Source: Chloroflexi bacterium GWB2_54_36
Lineage (GTDB): Bacteria; Chloroflexota; Anaerolineae; Anaerolineales; Anaerolineaceae
Reading direction: 5' to 3'
DNA: 64,000 bases
Assembly (NCBI GenBank): GCA_001796355.1
Contig: MGMG01000077.1
Span: 43,844 to 107,843, forward strand
The position numbers were made by a program, and so were the translations under genes. The notes beneath the pieces are model-generated. The model had not been told where the DNA came from. It was given only the letters and a program-made list of their open reading frames with translations, and made no database searches. This document shows positions 16,344 through 24,046 of this stretch, piece by piece (position 1 is the stretch's first letter; every line of letters starts with the position of its first letter).

Positions 16344-17401
16344 CTCAGCCCTCCAAAACTTTCGATCACCAACCCGGCCATCAAACTCAAGCTCAGCGAC
16401 AGCAATATCCAATAGAGCAACACCTTAAAGCGGAAAATACGCCCGTAAAACAAGATCAATTTGACATCGACCGCCATGCCAACCAGTAAATAGATCCTCT
16501 GCGCGCCTGCTGACCAGCTGGACAGCCCGTTTTGCACGGTGTGCAGGTCGCCGACAGCGCTTTGGGCGGTAAGCATCGCCCACAAGCCGCTCCCGGCATT
16601 TTGCCAGGCCCCGCTACCCGAGACCGGCGGATTCCACCCGCCGGGGATCAATGCTTGTAACAAGCCGCCCAGTAGTGCGGCAATGACCAATAGTGGCATC
16701 CATTCAAGGAATTCGATGCTGGCCGTAAGCACGATGGCTTTGGCCTTGCTTACCTGACCTTCGCCTTCCAACAAAGACGCAGAATCACCCCCTACTGTCG
16801 GCAGGTTCCCGACCTTTATGATTCGTTTGGGCTCGCTTTCCTGGGCGAGGATCAATCCAAAAACAAGCGCAAGTATGATCGCGGTTGCGAAGCGCAGCCC
16901 GGCCAGCCCGGCCATACCGGTCGCCCCCAGGCCGGCGCCGGTAGCGATCAAGGTTACCCCTGGACCCGCCGCCATCAAAGCGGCAGCGGCTGGTACACCT
17001 GCGCCTTTACGCAAAAGCTGCCTGGCTACCAGTGCTGATCCGCCGTCGCCAACCGGTAAGATTACCGCTGCCAGGATTCCAAAAATCACGCTTCCGAGAG
17101 TCCCGCCTTTGAACAGCGCCTGAATATCAGCATCTGTAAATAAGTGGGCTACCACGGCAGAGGTGAACGCACCTAGCAACAAGAACGGCGCTGTTTCCAG
17201 AAAGATGCGCTCAAACCCGACCGAAAAACGGTGAGCGCTATCCAGAAATGCAGTCATCCAGGTTGCATTCCCGCCTGAGCTTTCCAGGATCCGCGACAGA
17301 ATGCCTGCCAGCGCCACAGCCGCTATAACCAACAGCGGCAGACTGCCGCCCGTTGTACGGGAAGAAGCATGGTATTTGGATGCTGATGGCAAAGAGTCCA
17401 C
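16340..17401 (-). CDS. DUF318/ArsP_1-type permease
   Basis: A 353-residue polytopic membrane protein with about eight hydrophobic segments. Features of the YraQ/YcgR permease family are FLETAPFLLLGAFTSAVVAHL, a duplicated half (EFLEWMPLLVIAALLGGLL) and VILPVGDGGSALVARQLLRKGAG, where the family usually has a Cys-containing CSC.vP motif. Here that position reads VGDGGS, so no cysteine is present. The substrate is unknown; some relatives export organoarsenicals. The start is GTG 17401. The stop overlaps the small partner gene. Confidence 0.78.
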   Translation of the reverse strand: MDSLPSASKYHASSRTTGGSLPLLVIAAVALAGILSRILESSGGNATWMTAFLDSAHRFSVGFERIFLETAPFLLLGAFTSAVVAHLFTDADIQALFKGGTLGSVIFGILAAVILPVGDGGSALVARQLLRKGAGVPAAAALMAAGPGVTLIATGAGLGATGMAGLAGLRFATAIILALVFGLILAQESEPKRIIKVGNLPTVGGDSASLLEGEGQVSKAKAIVLTASIEFLEWMPLLVIAALLGGLLQALIPGGWNPPVSGSGAWQNAGSGLWAMLTAQSAVGDLHTVQNGLSSWSAGAQRIYLLVGMAVDVKLILFYGRIFRFKVLLYWILLSLSLSLMAGLVIESFGGLS

Positions 17402-17463
17402 GCCCCGTTTATACCATCTTTTCAGCCGTACCCATCCTTTATCCTGTCAGCCCTGTTCACGCT

Positions 17464-17507
17464 TTAAATAAAACCCGCCCCTCGTCCAATTGTAGAGGAG
17501 CGGGTTT
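17464..17507 (-). terminator. Terminator of the LysM gene
   Basis: On the minus strand AAACCCGCTCCTC pairs with GAGGGGCGGGTTT (one mismatch) and is followed by TATTT. It lies just after the LysM gene stop at 17525. Confidence 0.75.
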
Positions 17508-17524
17508 CATTCGTTTAGTCTCGT

Positions 17525-18253
17525 TTAACCGCTTGTCGGCGTGGCTGTTTGAGTTGCGCCGCCTGGGGTCGGGGTGAGCGATGGTTGGCGCGTCGGCGTC
17601 GGGGTAACCAGATTCACTCGCACGATCAACGTTTGACCGACATTAATCTTGTTACGGTCGGTGAGCTTATTCTGCGTCATGATGTCGTCCACGGTCGAAT
17701 TGAACTGGCTTGCAATGCTATCCAGCGAATCACCGGTCTGGACGACATAATTAATTTTCGTCCCACGCGGCATATCATCCGGAATGGGAGTCGCGGTCGG
17801 CAGCGCCTGACCGGGCGCCGGAATTAAGATGATGTCGCCGGGGCGGATCGGGCATTGGTCCGGCGCAAAGTTGTTGATCGCCAACAGCACCAACAAATCC
17901 ACATCGTAAGTCAGCGAAAGGTCAAAGCACGTGTCGCCCTCCAGGACTGTATACTCGAATGGCCCGGAAGGAGTCAAGGTGAAAGTCGGAACAGGCGTTT
18001 CGGTAATGGTTGGCGTCAGCGAGGCGGTAGCCGTAGGGGTTATCGGGGTAGCCGTAGGCGTTGCGCTGGCAGTCGGAGTCGCCGAAGAGAATAGCCCTAA
18101 TCTGGGCGCGTTCGGGCCGGTGAACCACACCACCAGCAGAATGACCCCGACAATGACTAACAGGATGGCGATTCCCCACACCATATACGGCATCATCCGT
18201 TGGCGCTTCTTGTAGGAGTCGATGATACTTTGCGGTGAGCTTTTTCCACTCAT
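17525..18253 (-). CDS. Membrane-anchored protein with two LysM domains
   Basis: A 242-residue protein. A short cytoplasmic start (SPQSIIDSYKKRQRM) leads into one transmembrane helix (VWGIAILLVIVGVILLVVWF), then a Thr/Pro linker (TPTASATPTATPITPT) and two LysM modules (YTVLEGDTCFDLSLTYDV ... GDIILIPAP and YVVQTGDSLDSIASQFNS ... GQTLIVRV). The tail is Thr/Pro rich. It probably binds glycan on the outside of the membrane. Start ATG 18253 follows AGGAAAAT. It is monocistronic with its own terminator. Confidence 0.88.
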   Translation of the reverse strand: MSGKSSPQSIIDSYKKRQRMMPYMVWGIAILLVIVGVILLVVWFTGPNAPRLGLFSSATPTASATPTATPITPTATASLTPTITETPVPTFTLTPSGPFEYTVLEGDTCFDLSLTYDVDLLVLLAINNFAPDQCPIRPGDIILIPAPGQALPTATPIPDDMPRGTKINYVVQTGDSLDSIASQFNSTVDDIMTQNKLTDRNKINVGQTLIVRVNLVTPTPTRQPSLTPTPGGATQTATPTSG

Positions 18254-18642
18254 GGGTTATTTTCCTATCCTTGCGCCGGTCTTTATTGTTTCCGGCATGT
18301 GTAAATATCCAATGGAATCCATCAAAATCAATTTTCAGAGAGGATTCTACCCGAAAACTAAAAATGGGACGAATCCTAAGCCAAATTTTGTCGTCTCTAT
18401 CGACGCCAGAGTATTCCATCAACCAATAACATTGGATAACCGGGAGATTTCAACAGTATTACCTATTAAATAACATAACTTTCCTGAATCATGCAAGGAT
18501 AATTGCCAGAAATTGGCGAAAATTCATGGCCTATTTAAGCGAATCTGTTAATTCTGTCATTTACTTTGGCACGAACTAAACGCCATTATGTTATAATTTT
18601 TCCTACAAACTGACATCCATATCAAGAATTGGAGAGAAGAAA
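18254..18642. other. Divergent intergenic region
   Basis: AT-rich region between the LysM gene (minus) and the STAS gene (plus). Apart from the extended -10 at 18589 I see no gene, strong hairpin or repeat. The short track ORFs here have no ribosome sites or recognisable products. Confidence 0.6.
18589..18597 (+). promoter_or_regulatory. Extended -10 promoter of the partner-switching module
   Basis: TGTTATAAT, a perfect -10 with the TGn extension, lies 45 bases before the STAS start. The -35 region (GCACGA at 17 bp) is poor. Confidence 0.65.
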
Positions 18643-18978
18643 ATGGTAATCGAGCACACCGAGCTGAAACGCTGTGACGTGATTAATATCAAAGGCCGGA
18701 TCGATAGCGCCACTGCCCCAAAATTAGCCGAGGTGGTGAATGAAATCGTTGAGGCAGGCCGTTTTCGGATCGTCTTCGACATGGATGGGGTAGATTTCAT
18801 TTCCAGCGCTGGTCTGCGAGTGCTCATCGGTACGCAGAAAACTTGCAAACGCTATAACCGTGGTGAGGTCGCGCTGGCTGCGGTTCCCGAGACTATCATG
18901 GCTTCGCTCGAGCTGGCGGGTTTTACGCCGTTATTCAAAATTTTCAAAGATGGCGTCTCAGCAGTTGGTAATTTTTAA
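18643..18978 (+). CDS. STAS-domain anti-anti-sigma factor
   Basis: Anti-sigma-factor antagonist of the RsbV/SpoIIAA type, 111 residues. The STAS core is clear: VINIKGRIDSATAPKL, and FDMDGVDFISSAGLRVL holding the serine that the partner kinase phosphorylates. Start ATG 18643 follows GGAGAG. It is followed by an RsbW-like kinase and an RsbU-like phosphatase in the same direction, a full partner-switching set. No sigma factor gene is adjacent, so the final target is unknown and could be something other than a sigma factor. Confidence 0.93.
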   Translation: MVIEHTELKRCDVINIKGRIDSATAPKLAEVVNEIVEAGRFRIVFDMDGVDFISSAGLRVLIGTQKTCKRYNRGEVALAAVPETIMASLELAGFTPLFKIFKDGVSAVGNF

Positions 18979-18994
18979 GGGTGGATTCATTTGG

Positions 18995-19402
18995 ATGCCA
19001 ACAGTGATATTTCCCGGACGCTATGACAGTCTGGCAAAAATAGCTGACCTGGTTAAAAAGGCAACCCAGGAATTCGGTCTGGACCGATTAGCTGCATACG
19101 GCGTGGAAACCGCCGTGGATGAAGCCTGCTCAAATATCATTGAGCATGCCTACGGTGGTGAGGGCAAGGGTGAAATTGAATTTAACTATCGTATAAAAGA
19201 TGATTTCTTGATCATCACACTGCAAGACACGGGTGCAAGCTTCAATCCAAAATCAGTCCCGAAGCCAAAAATCAACGTCCCGCTCAAGCAGCGTCAGGAA
19301 ACCGGTCTGGGTTTGTATTTCATGCACCAGTGGATGGATGAAGTCAATTACGTTACCGCTGGAAAGACCAATATTCTCACGTTGATAAAGCGAAAAGGAT
19401 AA
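18995..19402 (+). CDS. RsbW-like serine kinase (anti-sigma factor family)
   Basis: GHKL-type ATPase of 135 residues that should phosphorylate the STAS protein just upstream. The N box is ETAVDEACSNIIEHAYGG, the G1 box is LQDTGASFNP and the G2-like motif is QETGLGLYFMHQWMDEV. The track ORF starts at 18860 inside the STAS gene in another frame; ATG 18995 gives the proper N-terminus (MPTVIFPGRYDSL), with AAGGGTGG about 10 bases upstream. It lies 16 bases after STAS and 8 before the phosphatase. Confidence 0.92.
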   Translation: MPTVIFPGRYDSLAKIADLVKKATQEFGLDRLAAYGVETAVDEACSNIIEHAYGGEGKGEIEFNYRIKDDFLIITLQDTGASFNPKSVPKPKINVPLKQRQETGLGLYFMHQWMDEVNYVTAGKTNILTLIKRKG

Positions 19403-19410
19403 TTCAACCC

Positions 19411-22400
19411 ATGGATGCCACCAGTCCGCATTCCAAACCGGATTGGAAGCTTTTTCTCGAGCTTGGTGAGTCGCTGCTCTCCCAGGAATCGGTCGCGGCG
19501 CAGAGCAGTCTGATCGAACAGTTTATATCCAGGCACCAACGTGCTCGGGCAAAGTTCTGGGGGGCGCGGCCTGCCTACCCGCTTCCTGCAGAACCGGACA
19601 TGCCGTTGCTACCGGGTGCCAAAGCACCGGCTTTAGTCCGTAAAGCCGGCGAAAAACAGACGGTTCAAATCCGAAAGACCAACCAGGGTACTAAAGCCCA
19701 GGTTGCTTTGCCGTTAATCGCACAAGAAGTCCTGCTCGGAGTACTGCTGGTCGAGCGGTCGGCTGAAGATCCGTTTACGAGGGATGATATAAATTTCTTA
19801 ACCGGCGTCGCTAACCACGCTGCGGTCGCGATGCAGACTATGCGGCAAATTAGTCTAAAAAACTGGCGCTTCGACCAGCTGGCCCTGGTGCGTTCAGTAA
19901 GCGCACGAATTGCCAACCAGCGCAATCTGGAGGAATTATGCCGTCAGGTGACCGGGCTAATCCAGGAAACATTCGATTTTTATTTCGTCACCATTTTTAC
20001 CCTGGACAGCAGCACCGGAACCCTTCATTTTCAAGCCAGCACTGGAATCCCCGGGCAGGATTTGCATGAGTCAGAAAACTTCTCGATAAAAGTGGGGGAT
20101 GGCATCGTTGGGTCGGTCGCATCCACCGGGCAGGAAATCCATGCACCGGATGTCAGCGCTGAACCCTTGTTCCGCTTCAGCGATGCGCTGCCGGAAACGC
20201 GCGCAGAAGTTTCCATTCCGCTTAAGGTGGAAAATCGGGTGCTGGGTGTTCTGGATGTGCAAAACGACGAAGCCCGCGCCATCCACGAATTTGACTTGAG
20301 CGTCTTGCGCACGCTGGCGGACAATATTGCCCTGGCGATCGAAGGCGCCCACATGTATACCCACCTCGGCAAACGGGCAGCGCAGATTTCAGCCGTCCTT
20401 GAGATCAGCCACGCGGTCACATCCACGCTTGATTTTAATGAACTGCTGGACGTGGTGGTCAAATCCATTCGCAAACACTTCGATTACGAGTACATTCATA
20501 TCTATTCCATTAATCCCGGCCGCCGTAAGATCATGTACGAGGCAGGCACTGGCGATCGCAGCCAATCATTCGAGGATCTACAGGTAACCTTTAGCCTGGA
20601 TGATCCAAATGGCATCATTCCCTGGGTGGCGCGAGAGGGCAAGACTCGCCTGGCGAACGATGTTTCCACCGAGCCGCTCTACCGCCCCTCTTTTCTCCGG
20701 CCGGAATCGACCCGCGCGGAACTGGCCATCCCGCTGGAGTATGCCGGCCAGGTGCTGGGCGTGCTCGACTTGCAATCCGAGCGCGTAAACGGCTTTGAAG
20801 TGAACGACATCCCGCTGCTCGAAGCCATGAGCGCCTCGATTGCGATCGCTGTACGCAACGCGCGCCTTTACAATTCTGAGATCTGGCGGCGGCAGGTGGC
20901 CGATTCATTCCGGGAGATTGCCGGCCTGGTATCGGCAAATGTGGCGCTGGATGACTTGCTTGGTCGCATCCTCACCCAACTGGACCGCAACCTGCCCGGC
21001 AAGGCAGCTGCGATCTGGCTCCTGGAAGAAGATCACACCAAAGGCAATAACGGTCAGCACAATTTGCGCCTGGCAGCAACCCGCGGTGTCGAAACCGAAC
21101 GCTTGCTGACCTTGATGGAAGAGGACAGCACTGTTCGCAGCTTGTTGTCCGATATCATCGATTTGGAAGCTCCCTTCATCCGCAGCCCACAAGATCCGGT
21201 CGGGCCAATGGGCAGAGCCATGGACTACGATAGCGATTACTCCTCCATCTCTGCGCCTTTACGAGCGGGTGATGAACCGCTGGGCGTTCTCATCCTGGCT
21301 CACCCGGATGCAGGTTGTTACGGCGAGGAAGCCGGCCTGATATCGATGACCTTTGCCAATAATGCAGCCGTGGCGATTCAAAACACGCGCCTGTTTACTT
21401 CTGCGCAGGAACAAGCCTGGATATCGACCATCTTATTCAAAGTAGCTGAGGCGGCGCAAAACAGCCTGAACACGGATGAGCTCCTGCAAACCATGGCGCG
21501 TCTGACACCCTTGCTCATTGGCATAAAAAAATGCGCCTTCTTCACCTGGGACGAGAATTTGCTGTCATTCTTTATGAAATCGCAATATGGACTGGAAACT
21601 CCCGCCCTCGAAAATTTGGTTTTAGGGGCAGATATTCCGGTTATGGAACAAATGATTTCAACCCGTTTGCCCGTGTTCCTCGAAGACCCCGTCCACGAGT
21701 TAAACTTGGAAAGTCTGCTGCTGCCAAAAGCCGGCAGTACAGTGGTGATTTTGCCCTTACTTTCGCGCGGAAAACTTCTCGGAGCTTTCCTGGTAGGGCA
21801 TCAGAGTGAAAATGGTAGCGGCGGCAGCGCATCCTTTGACCAGCAAACCCTCTCCCTGTTGCTCGGCATTGCCCAACAAACGGCAGTGGCCATCGAAAAT
21901 CTCGCATTGTTGGAAGCCCGTCAGGAAGAGGCCTACGTAACGGCAGTGCTGCTGCAAGTCGCCCAGGCGGTTGTCAGCCAGAATACCCTCGAAGATATTC
22001 TGGACACCATTGTCCATTTGATGCCGATTCTGGTTGGCATCGATGCCTGCGCAATTTACCTGTGGCAGCCCGAAGACCATGGATTTCAGATTGCCAAGAC
22101 TTTCAATAACAAAGGCCATGAAGACCGTTATCTGGAAGGCAGGCAGTACAGCCTGGGTCAGTTCCCTTTACTGGATGCGGTAAGGGACAAAGATGAATTT
22201 CTGGCAAGCAAGGTTGATGACCCGGACATGCCCATCGAGGATTGGGCTAAGCTGACCCGCTTGATCCCTGGCGACGAATTGAACGACCAATATGTCCCCG
22301 GATCCAACTGGGTGCTTGCTGTGCCGCTCTCGGTGAAAGGAGAGGTGTTTGGCGTCATGTTGACTGCCGAAGCTAACGTGCCCCCTTCTTTCCATGAGCG

Positions 22401-23235
22401 CCGCCATGAAATCATCAACGGAATCGCCCAGCAGGTTTCTCTGACCATCCAAAATGATCAGCTTAACCGCGAGATGGTCGAACGGGAACGGTTGGAGAAA
22501 GAAATCCAGTTGGCGCGCCAGATTCAACGCACTTTTTTACCTTCTCATCTTCCCGACATAAAGGGCTGGGACCTGGATATCGTCTGGCAGACTGCCCGCG
22601 AGGTTGGCGGGGATTTTTACGACATCTTCAAACTCGGCCCGGAAAAGCTGGGAATCGTCATCGCGGATGTTTCGGACAAAGGCATGCCGGCTGCCTTGTA
22701 TATGACCGTCGCCCGCACCTTGATCAGGGCCTTCGTGCGTGAAATTGCTTCCCCGGCAAAAGTTCTGGAACGAGTCAACCGCCTGTTGGTGGTCGACTCG
22801 CAGGATGGGTTGTTCGTAACCGCTGTTTATGCGGTGCTCAACCTGCGAGAAGGCACCCTGACATACGCCAATGCCGGTCACAATCTGCCCTTGATCATGC
22901 ACAGCAATACGCGTGATATCGAACCCTTGCTAAAGGGCGGCATGGCATTGGGTGTGATGGCGAATAGTAAAATTCAGGAACATACCCTCGAAATTGGTCC
23001 CGGTGACCAGTTGATTTTATACACCGATGGCGTGAGTGAGAGTTTTTCCCCTTCAGGCGAGATTTTTGGCGAAAAACGATTGGTGGAGGCACTATCCAAC
23101 GCCCCTGGCGGTTCGCCGCATGAAACCATCCAGCACCTCAACCAGGTCATCCGGGATTTCCGGCAGGGTACGCCAGCCAGTGATGATTTGACCCTGGTGG
23201 TGATCAACCGCTTGCAGCCAGAAAACCAGATTTAA
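19411..23235 (+). CDS. Multi-GAF PP2C phosphatase (RsbU/SpoIIE-like)
   Basis: A 1274-residue cytoplasmic protein. About six GAF-type repeats, each near 170 residues, fill residues 20-1020; repeat starts are near 153, 325, 498, 672 and 843, and they end in similar helices such as VANHAAVAMQ, LADNIALAIE and IAQQTAVAIE. A short coiled coil (REMVERERLEKEIQLARQIQ) leads to a SpoIIE-type PP2C domain at about 1045-1270 with all the metal-site motifs: VGGDFYDIF, IADVSDKGMPAAL, YANAGHNLP, LYTDGVSE and SDDLTLVVI. It should dephosphorylate the STAS protein encoded two genes upstream when its sensors are occupied. The ligands are unknown. Confidence 0.93.
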   Translation: MDATSPHSKPDWKLFLELGESLLSQESVAAQSSLIEQFISRHQRARAKFWGARPAYPLPAEPDMPLLPGAKAPALVRKAGEKQTVQIRKTNQGTKAQVALPLIAQEVLLGVLLVERSAEDPFTRDDINFLTGVANHAAVAMQTMRQISLKNWRFDQLALVRSVSARIANQRNLEELCRQVTGLIQETFDFYFVTIFTLDSSTGTLHFQASTGIPGQDLHESENFSIKVGDGIVGSVASTGQEIHAPDVSAEPLFRFSDALPETRAEVSIPLKVENRVLGVLDVQNDEARAIHEFDLSVLRTLADNIALAIEGAHMYTHLGKRAAQISAVLEISHAVTSTLDFNELLDVVVKSIRKHFDYEYIHIYSINPGRRKIMYEAGTGDRSQSFEDLQVTFSLDDPNGIIPWVAREGKTRLANDVSTEPLYRPSFLRPESTRAELAIPLEYAGQVLGVLDLQSERVNGFEVNDIPLLEAMSASIAIAVRNARLYNSEIWRRQVADSFREIAGLVSANVALDDLLGRILTQLDRNLPGKAAAIWLLEEDHTKGNNGQHNLRLAATRGVETERLLTLMEEDSTVRSLLSDIIDLEAPFIRSPQDPVGPMGRAMDYDSDYSSISAPLRAGDEPLGVLILAHPDAGCYGEEAGLISMTFANNAAVAIQNTRLFTSAQEQAWISTILFKVAEAAQNSLNTDELLQTMARLTPLLIGIKKCAFFTWDENLLSFFMKSQYGLETPALENLVLGADIPVMEQMISTRLPVFLEDPVHELNLESLLLPKAGSTVVILPLLSRGKLLGAFLVGHQSENGSGGSASFDQQTLSLLLGIAQQTAVAIENLALLEARQEEAYVTAVLLQVAQAVVSQNTLEDILDTIVHLMPILVGIDACAIYLWQPEDHGFQIAKTFNNKGHEDRYLEGRQYSLGQFPLLDAVRDKDEFLASKVDDPDMPIEDWAKLTRLIPGDELNDQYVPGSNWVLAVPLSVKGEVFGVMLTAEANVPPSFHERRHEIINGIAQQVSLTIQNDQLNREMVERERLEKEIQLARQIQRTFLPSHLPDIKGWDLDIVWQTAREVGGDFYDIFKLGPEKLGIVIADVSDKGMPAALYMTVARTLIRAFVREIASPAKVLERVNRLLVVDSQDGLFVTAVYAVLNLREGTLTYANAGHNLPLIMHSNTRDIEPLLKGGMALGVMANSKIQEHTLEIGPGDQLILYTDGVSESFSPSGEIFGEKRLVEALSNAPGGSPHETIQHLNQVIRDFRQGTPASDDLTLVVINRLQPENQI

Positions 23236-23332
23236 CCGCAAACCGACTCGACATCAACCGGGTATCAAACCTGCAACTTAAAAACAAACTCCCGCCGGGT
23301 GTGGGAGAGTTAACCTGCTAACTGTCCGGTCC

Positions 23333-23707
23333 TTAATCACCGAAGAACAAGGCCCACCAGATTTGACGGTTTGAAATTTTCACCGGGGTAGGTGTGGTTT
23401 CATGGTTTAGCTGTGGAACGGGGGTGCTGTTGCCGAGTGGGACGATCAATTTTTCGCCTTCACGAACCAGGCCGTTATTGCGGGCATATTCATTGACTGC
23501 CGCATCGGAGGTGGCATATTGGATTTGCTCCTGCAGCCCGCTTTCGGTGGCTTTATGGGCTGAAACTTGCGTTTCCATTTTTGCGAGTTCCGTGTTAAGG
23601 CGGTTTAACTCGTTAATTCTGCCGTTGAAATCCATGAGCAGGAAAAACAGTACCACAAAAGCCGCCAGGACAGCCAGTTGTTTCCAGTTAATTTGGAAAT
23701 TCTTCAT
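23333..23707 (-). CDS. DivIC/FtsL-like septum formation initiator
   Basis: A 124-residue bitopic protein. A short cytoplasmic start leads into one transmembrane helix (LAVLAAFVVLFFLLM), then a coiled coil (INELNRLNTELAKMETQVSAHKATESGLQEQIQY) and a conserved-looking end (VNEYARNNGLVREGEKLIVPL) typical of FtsB/DivIC. It adds a Thr/Pro tail ending in WWALFFGD. It probably belongs to the divisome. It is transcribed alone, downstream of the tRNA on the same strand. Confidence 0.85.
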   Translation of the reverse strand: MKNFQINWKQLAVLAAFVVLFFLLMDFNGRINELNRLNTELAKMETQVSAHKATESGLQEQIQYATSDAAVNEYARNNGLVREGEKLIVPLGNSTPVPQLNHETTPTPVKISNRQIWWALFFGD

Positions 23708-23761
23708 GGCCCAATCTTACAGCAAAATTTCTCGCCGGACAAGGAAAAATCCGGGCTTAAA

Positions 23762-23786
23762 CCAAAATCCCGCTTTACGCGGGATT
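23762..23786 (-). terminator. Terminator after tRNA-Leu
   Basis: On the minus strand AATCCCGC and GCGGGATT form an 8-bp stem followed by TTGG and TTT, directly behind the tRNA 3' end. Confidence 0.7.
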
Positions 23787-23790
23787 AAAG

Positions 23791-23875
23791 TGCCGAAGGA
23801 GGGATTTGAACCCTCACGAGCGTATTGCCCACTACGCCCTGAACGTAGCGCGTCTGCCAATTCCGCCACTTCGGC
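23791..23875 (-). tRNA. tRNA-Leu (CAG)
   Basis: The minus strand reads GCCGAAGTGGCGGAATTGGC, a class II tRNA with a D arm, an anticodon stem-loop CTACG-TTCAGGG-CGTAG (anticodon CAG) and a long variable arm (GGGCAATACGCTC). The T arm is GAGGG-TTCAAAT-CCCTC and the acceptor end is CTTCGGC plus discriminator A. CCA is not encoded. CAG reads the CUG leucine codon. Confidence 0.95.
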
Positions 23876-24016
23876 GTCAAACGACGATCAGTATTTTATC
23901 GGATATTGGCGATTTGTCAACCTTTTGCAGCAGCAGCAGTTACCAAAGTTAAAATGTCCCCTTGAACGGCTGTCTTGTTTGACTACCCGCAATAGCCATC
24001 CGGTTTCGGGTACGCG

Positions 24017-24025
24017 TGCTATAAT
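24017..24025 (+). promoter_or_regulatory. Extended -10 promoter of the sensor-kinase-like gene
   Basis: TGCTATAAT, a consensus -10 with TGn, lies 21 bases before the start codon. The leader would therefore be short. Confidence 0.65.
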
Positions 24026-24046
24026 CCAAATTGGGGTAGTTTGAAA

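Noticed and set aside
23394-24044. 216-residue plus-strand ORF
   Set aside because: Covers the antisense of the DivIC-like gene and the tRNA; cannot be coding throughout.
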